64,000 bases of DNA from Streptomyces humi (GTDB lineage Bacteria; Actinomycetota; Actinomycetes; Streptomycetales; Streptomycetaceae). The stretch lies in the NCBI RefSeq assembly GCF_001005085.2, contig NZ_LBMU02000100.1, positions 1 through 64,000 of the forward strand. The letters run 5' to 3'. Below, piece after piece: positions 31,910 to 40,192 of the stretch. The position numbers were made by a program, and so were the translations under genes. Every line of letters begins with the position of its first letter. Within the stretch, counting starts at the first letter, position 1. A model generated the notes under the pieces. The model made no database searches. It was not told the DNA's origin and saw nothing but the letters and a program-made list of their open reading frames with translations.

Positions 31910-33436
31910 TCACTGTGAGCCGCGGAACTCCGGCCCCTCCACGATCAGCCCGGCCACCAGCGCGCCCGACATGCCCGCGTGCGGCAGCCCGCCGCCCGGG
32001 TGCGCCCAGTCGCCCACCCGGTACAGGCCCGGCAGCCGGGTGGTGTTGGCCGGGTGCAGGAAACGGCCCCGGCCGGCCGCGAGGGCGGGCGCGGAGACCT
32101 CTCCGGCCCCGGACCCGGCCGCGGCGGCACCCGTGACCTGCCCCGGTGCCAGGGTCTCCTGCCACAGCAGCCGCTCCCGCAGCCCCGGCACGGCGGCCTC
32201 GCCGGCTTCCAGGAGGAAGTCCGTGCAGGCCCGGACCGTGTCCGCCCGCTCCCAGCCGGCCTCGCCCGACACCACCGCCGACAGCACCACGGACTCGTGA
32301 TCGCCGTCCGGCCGGAGCGCCGGGTCGTCGGGGCGCAGCACGGTCACGGTGGGGCGCACCAGCCGGTCACCGCCGGGCGCGACCAGCAGGTCCAGCTCGG
32401 TCTGCTCGTCCGGCGCGTGCACGACCGTGCGATGCGCGGCACCCGTCGCGCGCGCGCCGCGGAGCGCGAGCAGCACCGTGCAGCGGCTCGGCCGGACCGT
32501 CCCGGTGCCGGCCCGTACATCGCCGTCGGCGTCGAGGCGGCACCCCGTCGGCCGGACGAGGGCGTCGAGCCGTACCGGGTCCACCCCGGCCACCACGTGG
32601 TCCGCGTCGGCCACGGTGCCGTCGGCCAGTTCCAGTCCCACCGCGTGGCCGTCCTTGGCCCGTACCGCGGTGACCTCGGCGCCGAAGACGAACTCGACCC
32701 GGCGCCGTACGCACCGCTCGTACACCGCGCGCGCCAACTCCCGCATGCCACCGCGCACGTACCAGACACCGAAGGCGTGCTCCAGGTAGGGCAGCACGGC
32801 GGCGCTCGCCGGCGCGGTCCGGGGGTCGAGGCCGTGCGCGAGGGCGTGGCTGTTCAGCAGGGCCGCCAGCCGTTCGTCGCGCAGCTCCCAGGCGCCGATC
32901 TCGGCGAGCGTGGCCGCCCGCCGGGTGCGCAGCAGCTTCTTGTGCGGGACCGACGGGTACGGCTCACGCTCCGCCAGCACCTGCCAGTTCGGCCACAGCG
33001 GCTCCTCCAGGAGCGGACGCCGGGTGCGGTCCCAGGCCTCCCGGGCCCGCACCAGGAAGTCGCCCCAGCGCTGCCCGGCGCCGGCGCCCAGGGCCGCGTC
33101 CAGGGCGGTGACGACGCCCGCGCGGGACGCGTTCGGGAGCGACACCTCCGTGCCGTCCGCGAAGACGTGCCGGGCCGACGGGTCGACCTGGACCAGTTCG
33201 ACGCAGTCCTCCAGCGGCTCCTTGCCGGTCTTGACGAACAGGTCGCGGTACACGGCGGGCAGCGGCAGCAGCCCCGGGCCGGTGTCGAAGGCGAACCCGT
33301 CGCGCTCGAAGCGGCGCACCGCACCGCCGTACGTCTCCGTACGCTCGTACACCGTCACCCGGTGGCCCGCGACGGCCAGCCGGGCGGCCGCCGCCATGGC
33401 GCCCATCCCGGCGCCGATCACCGCAATCCGTCCCAT
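31910..33436 (-). CDS. Phytoene-desaturase-like FAD oxidoreductase
   Basis: The 508-aa flavoprotein is of the CrtI/NAD(P)-binding Rossmann group. It has IAVIGAGMGAMAAAARLAVAG at residues 4-24, DGFAFDTGPGLLPLP, and the C-terminal FAD contact LYRVGDWAHPGGGLPHAGMSGALVAGLIVEG, which matches carotenoid desaturases and isomerases. No carotenoid genes are adjacent, so the substrate is unknown. The ATG at 33436 starts MGRIAVIG. It is downstream of the DUF4126 gene with a 47-nt gap, so the two may be co-transcribed. Confidence 0.82.
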   Translation of the reverse strand: MGRIAVIGAGMGAMAAAARLAVAGHRVTVYERTETYGGAVRRFERDGFAFDTGPGLLPLPAVYRDLFVKTGKEPLEDCVELVQVDPSARHVFADGTEVSLPNASRAGVVTALDAALGAGAGQRWGDFLVRAREAWDRTRRPLLEEPLWPNWQVLAEREPYPSVPHKKLLRTRRAATLAEIGAWELRDERLAALLNSHALAHGLDPRTAPASAAVLPYLEHAFGVWYVRGGMRELARAVYERCVRRRVEFVFGAEVTAVRAKDGHAVGLELADGTVADADHVVAGVDPVRLDALVRPTGCRLDADGDVRAGTGTVRPSRCTVLLALRGARATGAAHRTVVHAPDEQTELDLLVAPGGDRLVRPTVTVLRPDDPALRPDGDHESVVLSAVVSGEAGWERADTVRACTDFLLEAGEAAVPGLRERLLWQETLAPGQVTGAAAAGSGAGEVSAPALAAGRGRFLHPANTTRLPGLYRVGDWAHPGGGLPHAGMSGALVAGLIVEGPEFRGSQ

Positions 33437-33483
33437 GCCCGCGACCTTATCGACCGCCACCGACAACCCGGTCCGGCGGGCCC

Positions 33484-34098
33484 TCAGCCCGGTGGCGGGG
33501 GCAGCTGCGCGGACAGCCGCCGCTCCTCCCGGCGCTGGGCCCGGCGGCGCCAGAACCGCCGGATCCGGGAGATCAGGAACACCAGCACGATCAGGCCCGT
33601 GGCGAGCAGCACCGCCGCGATGACCGCCGCCGCCAGCGGGTGGAACATCGCGAACGAGACGATCCCGGCGACCCCGAGGTCCTCGGCGAGGCTCAGCACG
33701 ATGTTGCTGAAGGGCTCCGGGGAGGTGTTGACCGCCATCCGGGTCCCGGCCTTGACGGTGTGGCTGGCCAGCGCGGTCGAACCGCCGACCAGCCCGGCCA
33801 CCACGTCGTTGAGCGAGCCGCTCTGCCCGGCGAGCAGCGCCCCGACCCAGGCACCCGCCACCGGCCGGACCACCGTGTGCACGGAGTCCCACGCCGAGTC
33901 GACGTACGGGATCTTGTCCGCGACCGCCTCGCACAGGAAGAGCACGCCCGCGATGATCAGCACCTCGGGCCGCTGCAAGGTCTCGGGCACGTCGTCGCTC
34001 AGGCCCGTCGCGCCGAACAGACCGAGCAGCAGCACCACCGCGTACGCGTTGATTCCGCTGGCCCAGCCGCTGGTGAAGACCAAGGGGAGTACCGACAC
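33484..34098 (-). CDS. DUF4126 membrane protein
   Basis: The 204-aa membrane protein has about five hydrophobic segments and begins MSVLPLVFTSGWASGINAYA, as typical of DUF4126. Conserved features include NAYAVVLLLGLFGATGL, EAVADKIPYVDSAWD and SHTVKAGTRMAVNTSPEPFSN. The C-terminal tail is basic (RIRRFWRRRAQRREERR). The GTG at 34098 lacks a ribosome site; a TACGAT box (minus strand, 34106-34111) would give a leaderless transcript. A MacR-like operator lies 56 nt upstream. Function of the family is not established. Confidence 0.82.
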   Translation of the reverse strand: MSVLPLVFTSGWASGINAYAVVLLLGLFGATGLSDDVPETLQRPEVLIIAGVLFLCEAVADKIPYVDSAWDSVHTVVRPVAGAWVGALLAGQSGSLNDVVAGLVGGSTALASHTVKAGTRMAVNTSPEPFSNIVLSLAEDLGVAGIVSFAMFHPLAAAVIAAVLLATGLIVLVFLISRIRRFWRRRAQRREERRLSAQLPPPPG

Positions 34099-34153
34099 GG
34101 ACGCGATCGTAGCCAGTCGGCGGCCCCGCGTCCTGGGTCCGGGTGCGCAGACC

Positions 34154-34169
34154 TGAGTACAGGTACCCA
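34154..34169. promoter_or_regulatory. MacR-like operator upstream of DUF4126 gene
   Basis: TGAGTACAGGTACCCA matches the MacR consensus TGAGTACnnGTACTCA (recalled from S. coelicolor work) at all but one position. A further half site, TGAGTAC, is at 34180-34186, 26 bp on. It lies 56-71 bp upstream of the DUF4126 start, near the expected promoter. The MacRS-like pair is at 6076-7949. Confidence 0.68.
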
Positions 34170-34352
34170 GACGGCGAGTTGAGTACCCGCGCGGATGGGC
34201 CCCGGCCTGCGCGGACGGGAGAGTGGAGGCACGGAAGAGGGCGCGAGGTCCGGTACCGCCGACACGGGGCGGCGGAACGGCGCCGGCGCCCTTGACCGCT
34301 CCTTCCGCCGATGTCCGTCGGCGGAAGCGAGACACGGGGGAGAGGAGACCCG

Positions 34353-34406
34353 GGGGAACTCCGGGAAACCGGGGAACTCCTGGAAACCGGGGAACTCCGG
34401 GAAACC
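34353..34406. repeat. 18-bp tandem repeat, three copies
   Basis: GGGGAACTCCGGGAAACC is repeated three times head to tail (34353-34370, 34371-34388 with one change, 34389-34406), followed by GGGGG. It lies in the 415-bp gene-free interval between the TetR gene end and the DUF4126 start. Function unknown; possible slippage-generated sequence. Confidence 0.85.
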
Positions 34407-34435
34407 GGGGGCACGGGGAAGTACGGGGGTGCAGG

Positions 34436-34495
34436 GAAGGCGCCGGTCCGACGGTGGCCCGCGGGGGACGCGGCCACCGGCGGACCGGCGCCTTC
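34436..34495 (-). terminator. Long hairpin terminator after TetR gene
   Basis: GAAGGCGCCGGTCCG and CGGACCGGCGCCTTC form a perfect 15-bp outer stem. An inner stem (GGTGGCC/GGCCACC) extends it. It begins 19 nt after the TetR stop in the direction of transcription. Confidence 0.8.
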
Positions 34496-34513
34496 GCACG
34501 TCCGGTCCCGGTT

Positions 34514-35140
34514 TCAGCCCTTCCCGCTCACCCGTCCCTGGAGCAGCCGGGAGAGCGCCGCGTGGACGTCGTCCAGGGAGCGCTCCGGCTGGAAGGACTT
34601 CCAGTCCAGGGCCGCCACCAGCACCATCCCCACCAGCGCGGCCGCCGTCAGCTGGACGTCGATCTCGTCGCTGAACTCGCCGTTCTCCACGCCCTCGCGC
34701 AGCACGCCCTCGACGACCGCGACGGCCTGCTGCCTGACCACCATGAGCGTCGACTGCCAGGCCCGGTTGGTGCGCCACAGCTCGGCCACGTAGAGCTGGG
34801 TGAAGGCCGGGTAGCGGTCGATGAAGACGAGACCCGCGCGGACCATCGCGTCCAGGGCGTCGACCCGGCCGCCGCCCTCCCGCGCGGTCCGCTCGGCGGC
34901 TTCCCGCAGCGAGGCGGTGAGGAGGCCGACCCCGTGCCGCAGCAGCTCCTCGAAGAGGACCGACTTGCTCGCGAAGTTGTAGTAGACCGTGCCCTTCGCG
35001 ACCCCGGCCCGCTCGGCGATCTCGTCCACCGTGGTGGCGGAGAAGCCCTGCTCGGCGATGAGTGTGACGGCGGCCTCGTAGAGCTTCTGCCGGGTGGCCT
35101 CACGGCGAGTGCCGCCGCCCGTGGTGCTGCTGCTTTCCAT
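34514..35140 (-). CDS. TetR-family transcription regulator
   Basis: The 208-aa repressor has an N-terminal helix-turn-helix: TRQKLYEAAVTLIAEQGF and then TTVDEIAERAGVAKGTVYYNFASKSVLFEEL. A helical ligand-binding and dimer domain of about 140 residues follows. The ATG at 35140 is used; a GTG at 35155 would add five residues. It is the third gene after the ABC-like ATPase and YhgE/Pip genes on the same strand. A palindrome ACTGACTGGTCAGT upstream of the first gene is its likely operator, which would make the operon autoregulated. Confidence 0.9.
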   Translation of the reverse strand: MESSSTTGGGTRREATRQKLYEAAVTLIAEQGFSATTVDEIAERAGVAKGTVYYNFASKSVLFEELLRHGVGLLTASLREAAERTAREGGGRVDALDAMVRAGLVFIDRYPAFTQLYVAELWRTNRAWQSTLMVVRQQAVAVVEGVLREGVENGEFSDEIDVQLTAAALVGMVLVAALDWKSFQPERSLDDVHAALSRLLQGRVSGKG

Positions 35141-35230
35141 GGTTCTGATTCTCACAGGAACACCGCCCCCGCAGGTACGGAAGAGGAGGTCAGGGGAGAG
35201 GGGGCGAGGGAGGAGGAGGTCATCGGGGCC

Positions 35231-37315
35231 TCACAGGCTCAGTTCGGGATGCAGCCGGTCCAGAGTCCACACCTGGCGGCGCCGGGCCGACAGCGCGGTG
35301 AGTGCCAGCGTGCCCGCCGTGAACGCCGTCAGGACGGCACAGGCCTGCCAGACCGGTCCGAGGCCGCCGCCCGTGATCAGCCTGCGCAGCGCCGCCACGA
35401 CGTAGCTCATCGGCAGGAACGGGTGGACGGCGTTGAAGAAGCCGGGGCTGGTCTGGACGGGATACGTGCCGCCCGCCGACGTCAGCTGGACCATCAGCAG
35501 GGCGAGGACCAGGATCCGGCCGGCCGCCCCGAAGCGTGCGTTGAGCCACTGCACGATCGCCCCGAAACAGGCCGCGACGAGGAACAGGAACCCGACCGTG
35601 CCGGCCGCGCGCACCATGTGCAGCCCGATCGCCCAGTGCAGTACGGCCATCAGGGCGGCCGTCTGGAGCACCCCGACCGCGACCACCGGCAGCCAGCCCG
35701 CCAGCGCGATCCGCCAGGCCGCCGAACCGGCCGCCAGGGCACGCCGGTTGAGCGGCTGGATCAGCATGTAGGCGACCATCGCGCCGACCCACAGGGACAG
35801 CGGGATGAAGTAGGGGGCGAACCCGGTGCCGTAGTTGGGCGCGTGGTGAAGGTCGTGGGAGGCGAGCTGGACCGGGTCGGCCATGACCCCGGTGCGCCGG
35901 TCGCGGTCCTTCTTGTCGTAGTCGGGTATCTTGCCCGCGCCGTCGTGCAGTCCGCCGGCGAGCTTCCCGGAGCCGTCGATCAGCTTGTACATGCCTCCGT
36001 CGAGGTCGTAGGCGCCGGTCTTGAGCTTTCCGATGCCCGAGTCGAGGTCGGAGGCGCCGCTGGCGGCCGTGCCGAGACCGGTGTGCAGCTTCGCGGTGCC
36101 CGCGGCGACCCGGGCGGCGCCGTCGTTCAGCTTGTCGATCTTCTGGACGGCGTCGGCGACGTCCTCGGAGAGGTGCGGGGCGCGGTCGGCGAGGGCCCGG
36201 GCCTGGGTCTGGAGCGTGCCGAGGTTCTCGTCGAGCGTCTTCAGGTCGCCGTTCTGGTCGGCGATCAGGGTGTTCAGGTCGTCGGCCACGGCGGCCACGT
36301 CGTCGGCCGCGTCCCTGGCCTTCTTCAGGTCGGGGCAGACCGGGTCGGCCGCCAACCTGCCCTCGCAGCGGGCCCGGTAGACCTCGTCCAGGGTGCCGGC
36401 GGCCGTGTGCGCGGTCTTCGCCGCCGCCGGGGCCGTCTTCACCAGGACGCCCAGGTTCTCCCGGACCGTCCCTGCCGAGTCGGCGACCAGCCGGGCGGTG
36501 TCGCCGATGGTCTTCTCGTTCTTCGCCAGGTACGGGCCGACCTTGGCGTAGACGCCGTCGACCTTGTCGGCCAGTTGCTGGGTGCCGTCCGCGACCTGCC
36601 GGGAACCGGTCTCCAGGGTGCCCGCGCCCGCGTTCAGCTTCTTGATGCCCTTGGCGAGCTTCCCGCTGCCGGTCTTGGCGTCCGCCAGGCCGTCGGCGAG
36701 GTCCTTCGAGCCCTTCTCGGCCTTCCCGATGCCCCCGGTGAGGGTGTCGGCGCCCTCGGCGGCCTTCACGGTCTGCCCGTGGATGTCGGAGAACGAGATG
36801 AAGATCCGGTCCAGGAACGACCGCGACGCCTTGGTGGACGCGGCCGAACGCACCTCGTTGAAGACCGTGCGGGAGATCTGCCCGACGATGTAGTTGTTCG
36901 CGTCGTTCGTGCGCACCCGGAGCGCGCCGGTCTCCGGATCGGCGCCCGCGCTGGAGGCGACGCGCGCGCTGAGGTCGGCGGGCATGGTCAGGGACAGGTA
37001 GTAGGTGCCGTCCTCGACGCCCCGGCGGGCCTCGGCGTCGGTCACCTCGTGCCAGTCGAAGGTGTCGCTGTGCCGCAGCCCGGCCACGATGTCGGCGCCG
37101 GCGCTGACCTTCTGACCGTTCGCGGACGCCCCCTTGTCGTCGTTGACGAGCGCGACCGGGATGCGGTCCAAGCGGCCGTACGGATCCCAGAACGACCACA
37201 GGTACAGCGCCCCGTACAGCAGCGGCAGCACCAGCAGTGCCACCAGGGCCGCGCGCGGCAGCTTCCCTCGTCCGAAGCGCCTGAGCTCAAGCGCGGCCAG
37301 TCGCGGCGAGCGCAT
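35231..37315 (-). CDS. YhgE/Pip-family membrane protein
   Basis: The 694-aa protein has an N-terminal membrane helix (ALVALLVLPLLYGALYLWSF) and a large outside domain starting IPVALVNDDKG. A long region of ~10-residue helical repeats follows (GSGKLAKGIKKLNAGAGTL, DLDSGIGKLKTGAYDL and similar), likely coiled. Five C-terminal membrane helices begin near YFIPLSLWVGAMVAYM. This is the phage-infection-protein/ABC-2-like architecture. Its start overlaps the end of the upstream ABC-like ATPase gene by 29 nt, so the two probably form one exporter-like complex. Substrate unknown. Confidence 0.88.
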   Translation of the reverse strand: MRSPRLAALELRRFGRGKLPRAALVALLVLPLLYGALYLWSFWDPYGRLDRIPVALVNDDKGASANGQKVSAGADIVAGLRHSDTFDWHEVTDAEARRGVEDGTYYLSLTMPADLSARVASSAGADPETGALRVRTNDANNYIVGQISRTVFNEVRSAASTKASRSFLDRIFISFSDIHGQTVKAAEGADTLTGGIGKAEKGSKDLADGLADAKTGSGKLAKGIKKLNAGAGTLETGSRQVADGTQQLADKVDGVYAKVGPYLAKNEKTIGDTARLVADSAGTVRENLGVLVKTAPAAAKTAHTAAGTLDEVYRARCEGRLAADPVCPDLKKARDAADDVAAVADDLNTLIADQNGDLKTLDENLGTLQTQARALADRAPHLSEDVADAVQKIDKLNDGAARVAAGTAKLHTGLGTAASGASDLDSGIGKLKTGAYDLDGGMYKLIDGSGKLAGGLHDGAGKIPDYDKKDRDRRTGVMADPVQLASHDLHHAPNYGTGFAPYFIPLSLWVGAMVAYMLIQPLNRRALAAGSAAWRIALAGWLPVVAVGVLQTAALMAVLHWAIGLHMVRAAGTVGFLFLVAACFGAIVQWLNARFGAAGRILVLALLMVQLTSAGGTYPVQTSPGFFNAVHPFLPMSYVVAALRRLITGGGLGPVWQACAVLTAFTAGTLALTALSARRRQVWTLDRLHPELSL

Positions 37316-38183
37316 CGCCGTCCCCCTTCCGGTCGGTGGCTTCCGTGCCCTCCGCGGCTTCCGCGGCTTCGGTCGTCCGCGAGGCTTCCGTCGCCTCCGC
37401 GGCCTGCGTAACTTCCGTCGCCTCTGCGGCCTGCGTAACTTCCGTCGCCTCCGCGGCCTGCGTGGCCTGCGTGGCCTCCGTCGCCTCCGCGGCGTGTGCG
37501 CCGGTGGTGCGTACGACGACGGCCCCCGCCATCGCCTCCCCGCACACCGCGAGCACCGTCGTGCCGGTCTCGGCGATGGACCTCAACAGCGTCCGCACCT
37601 CGGCCCGTTCGGGCTCCGACAGCTTCAGGTCCACGTCGTCGACGGCGAGCAGCCGGGGCTTCGCGATCATCGCCAGCGCCACGGACAGCCGCAGCGCCTC
37701 GATCCGCTCCAGATCCCGTACGGCGGTCCGGGCGCCCTTGGGCAGCGACTCCAGGTCGAGCCCGGCGGCCGTCAGGGCGTCGTCGACGCGCTGCCGCGCC
37801 CGCGCGCCCCGTTCCGCGCGCGGCCGCAGCAGATCGCGCAGGGAGTCACCGAACCGGCTCTGCAACAAGGCCCGTTCGCGCAGGTGCTCGCCGACCGTCA
37901 GGGCGGGTTCGAGGTCGGTCACCCCGGCGACGTTGGCCACCGCGGCGATCCGGCGCACGGCCGCCGACTGCTTGGGCAGCCGCGCCTCGCCGACGGTCGC
38001 GGTGCCCTCGGTGGCCTTCATCCGGCCGGTGAGCGTCAGCAGCAGACAGGTGCGGCCGGAGCCGGACGGCCCCTCCACCGCGATCAGCGCCCCGGGCCCG
38101 GCGTCCAGGGCGACGCCCCGGAACACCCACCCCCGCGGGCCCTTCAGCCCGAGGCCCTGGGCTGTGAGAGAAACGCCGTCCAC
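37287..38183 (-). CDS. Degenerate ABC-type ATPase with repetitive tail
   Basis: The 298-aa protein has an ABC nucleotide-binding fold with Walker A GPSGSGRTCLL (Arg in place of Lys). No recognisable LSGGQ is present (ERIEALRLSVAL stands there). The Walker B LLAVDDVD has Asp instead of the catalytic Glu. After ~residue 230 a tail of Ala/Thr/Glu/Gln repeats (TQAAEATEV) runs for about 50 residues, encoded by 27-bp repeats. The GTG at 38183 was chosen because GAGGAGGGG lies ~8 nt upstream. It probably pairs with the overlapping YhgE/Pip gene; catalysis may be weak or absent. Confidence 0.75.
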   Translation of the reverse strand: MDGVSLTAQGLGLKGPRGWVFRGVALDAGPGALIAVEGPSGSGRTCLLLTLTGRMKATEGTATVGEARLPKQSAAVRRIAAVANVAGVTDLEPALTVGEHLRERALLQSRFGDSLRDLLRPRAERGARARQRVDDALTAAGLDLESLPKGARTAVRDLERIEALRLSVALAMIAKPRLLAVDDVDLKLSEPERAEVRTLLRSIAETGTTVLAVCGEAMAGAVVVRTTGAHAAEATEATQATQAAEATEVTQAAEATEVTQAAEATEASRTTEAAEAAEGTEATDRKGDGDALAATGRA

Positions 38184-38222
38184 GGGGTACCCCCTCCTCG
38201 TCCGCATCGGCCGTGTTTTTGA

Positions 38223-38236
38223 ACTGACTGGTCAGT
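38223..38236. promoter_or_regulatory. TetR-type operator
   Basis: ACTGACTGGTCAGT is a perfect 6-bp inverted repeat (ACTGAC/GTCAGT) with a 2-bp centre. It lies 40 bp upstream of the ABC-like ATPase start and is flanked by A/T runs, the usual form for TetR sites. The TetR gene is the last gene of this operon. Confidence 0.75.
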
Positions 38237-38372
38237 GCAAAAACTAGCCCGAACTTGCGATCGAAGCAAAAGCGCAGGTCAGAACGGATTGTCAGTGGCA
38301 TACCTCACGATGGGCACATACGGCACGCACCCCGTGTGCGGGAGCCGTCACCCAGACGACAGGAGGTTCGTC

Positions 38373-39014
38373 ATGGCCAACCCGTCAGCCGCCGCCCGTC
38401 GGCGCCGCGCCACCGGCCCTGCCCCCTCACTGACCGGCCCGGCGAGCGACGTGCACCCCGTGCTCCGCCGGGCCACGGCTCCGCCCGCCGCCCTCGACCT
38501 GCTCGCCCAGGCCCGCGCCGCCCTCGACGAGGCCGAACTCCTCGACACCCCCAACGAGCGCTACGCGACGGCCCATCTGGCCGCCCTGCGCACCGCGGCC
38601 GCCGTGCTCGCCGCCCGCGCCCAGCCCGAGACCTCGCCCCGCCGCCGGGCCCGCATCCGCAGCGCCTGGGAGGTGCTGCCCGAGGTCGCGCCCGAGCTCA
38701 CCGAGTGGAGCGCCCTGTTCGCCTCCGGCGCCGGCCGCCGCGCCCGCGCCGAAGCCGGCATCCAGGGCGCGGCCGGCCGCCGGGACGCCGACGACCTGAT
38801 ACGGGACGTCGCGATGTTCGTCCGCATCGTCGAGCGGATGCTGGTGCTCCAGCCCGTGCTGCCCCAGCCGCGCCGCCAGGAGGACGAGCGGCCGGACGGC
38901 GGCACGGAGAGGCCGGGCAGGCAGGAGCGGCCGGGAGGAGCGGGCAGGCAGGGGCGGCCGGGAGGAGCGGGAGGGCCGGGAGGGCCTCGCAGGGAGCTGC
39001 CCGACGCGGGATGA
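38373..39014 (+). CDS. SAV_6107-type HEPN-domain protein
   Basis: The 213-aa protein has a helical core (residues ~30-160: PPAALDLLAQARAALDEAEL, NERYATAHLAALRTAAAVLA, then RIRSAWEVLPEVAPELTEWS). This resembles the actinobacterial SAV_6107 HEPN family; the name is from memory. The canonical HEPN RNase motif R-x4-6-H is not obvious, so nuclease activity is doubtful. The last ~45 residues are Gly/Arg/Pro repeats. The ATG at 38373 follows AGGAGG by 8 nt. It is divergent from the ABC/YhgE/TetR operon. Confidence 0.7.
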   Translation: MANPSAAARRRRATGPAPSLTGPASDVHPVLRRATAPPAALDLLAQARAALDEAELLDTPNERYATAHLAALRTAAAVLAARAQPETSPRRRARIRSAWEVLPEVAPELTEWSALFASGAGRRARAEAGIQGAAGRRDADDLIRDVAMFVRIVERMLVLQPVLPQPRRQEDERPDGGTERPGRQERPGGAGRQGRPGGAGGPGGPRRELPDAG

Positions 39015-39144
39015 CCAGGCGAGGCGGCGAAGGCAATAGGGTGGAGAACGCCTGAAGCCTTCCCTCCGCCCGCGCCCGGGCCGGGAAGGCACCGAGTTCG
39101 CGCCGCCGGGCAGCAGGCGGTGCCGCGCCGAGGAGTCAACTGCC

Positions 39145-39915
39145 GTGCCGGACCCCACACGACCCCGCGCTTCTCTCCGTACCGCCGTGGTCTGGGAGGT
39201 CCTCCAGGAGGCCCTCGACCGCCGGGTCAAGGCCACCGGCCGGGACTCCCTGGACGTACTCGACACCGGTGGCGGCAGCGGTAACTTCGCCGTCCCCCTA
39301 GCCCGCCTCGGTCACCGCGTCACCGTCGTCGACCCCAGCCCCAACGCGCTGTTCGCGCTGGAGCGCCGCGTCGCCGAGGCCGGCGTCACCGACCGGGTCA
39401 GGGGCGTCCAGGGCGACGTCCTCGGCCTGTTCGACGTGGTCGAGCGCGGCAGTCACGACGTGGTGCTCTGCCACGGCGTCCTGGAGTACGTGGACGACCC
39501 GGCCGAGGGCGTGCGCAACACGGTGGCCGCGCTGCGCTCCGAGGGCGTCCTCAGCCTGCTCGCCGCCGGGCTCGGCGGGGCCGTGGTCGCCCGGGCCCTC
39601 GCCGGCCACTTCACGGAGGCCAAGCAGGCCCTCGACGACCCAGACGGCCGCTGGGGCGGTGGCGACCCGATGCCCCGCCGCTTCACCGCCGAGCAGCTCA
39701 CCGGCCTGGTCGAGGGCGCGGGCCTGGCCGTCGCCGCCGTGCACGGGGTGCGGGTCTTCGCCGACCTGGTCCCCGGCGTCCTGGTGGACACCGAGCCCGG
39801 CGCCCTCGACGCGCTGCTCAAGCTGGAGGCGGCCGCCGCCGAGCTGTCCGCCTTCCATGCCCTCGCCACCCAGCTCCACGTGCTCGGCGAGACGCCGGGT
39901 GCGGCCGGGACCTGA
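39145..39915 (+). CDS. SAM-dependent methyltransferase
   Basis: The 256-aa class I methyltransferase shows the SAM-binding motif I VLDTGGGSGNFAVPLARLG, motif II TVVDPSPNALFALE, GVQGDVLGLFD, and motif IV DVVLCHGVLEYVDDP. A mixed C-terminal domain follows (PRRFTAEQLTGLVEGAGL). The GTG at 39145 has AGGAG about 10 nt upstream. No signal peptide. The acceptor is unknown; its conserved place upstream of dcw suggests a housekeeping role, but that is inference. Confidence 0.85.
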   Translation: MPDPTRPRASLRTAVVWEVLQEALDRRVKATGRDSLDVLDTGGGSGNFAVPLARLGHRVTVVDPSPNALFALERRVAEAGVTDRVRGVQGDVLGLFDVVERGSHDVVLCHGVLEYVDDPAEGVRNTVAALRSEGVLSLLAAGLGGAVVARALAGHFTEAKQALDDPDGRWGGGDPMPRRFTAEQLTGLVEGAGLAVAAVHGVRVFADLVPGVLVDTEPGALDALLKLEAAAAELSAFHALATQLHVLGETPGAAGT

Positions 39916-40114
39916 GAGACTCCTGAGACGACCCCGCTGATCAGGGGCTCGGCAGCGGATGGAGTACGCCACAGGCCCCCCGATCGAGCGGTTTGCGCCG
40001 TATGATCGAGGGAGACCGCCCGGCATGACGGGCCGACCGCCGGGGAATGGAAGCCTCAGCGAGCCGGGACCGCCATGGCGGGTTCCGGTTGGCCAATTGG
40101 CCTAGAGGGGCGGG

Positions 40115-40143
40115 TTTCACGGGGGCGATTCCCTGCCTATCCT
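40115..40143 (+). promoter_or_regulatory. Predicted promoter of DUF3040 gene
   Basis: TTTCAC, a 17-nt spacer and TATCCT form a likely -35/-10 pair, giving a start near 40150 and a ~43-nt leader. The 12-bp palindrome GGCCAATTGGCC at 40091-40102 lies just upstream of the -35 and could bind a regulator. Confidence 0.55.
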
Positions 40144-40192
40144 GAAGGGACCCCCCGGGTCGCCCCGGCGACTGCACGATGAGGAGGACGCC

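Noticed and set aside
38373..39014. HEPN toxin of a toxin-antitoxin pair
   Set aside because: No R-x4-6-H nuclease motif is clear and no MNT-type antitoxin gene is adjacent.
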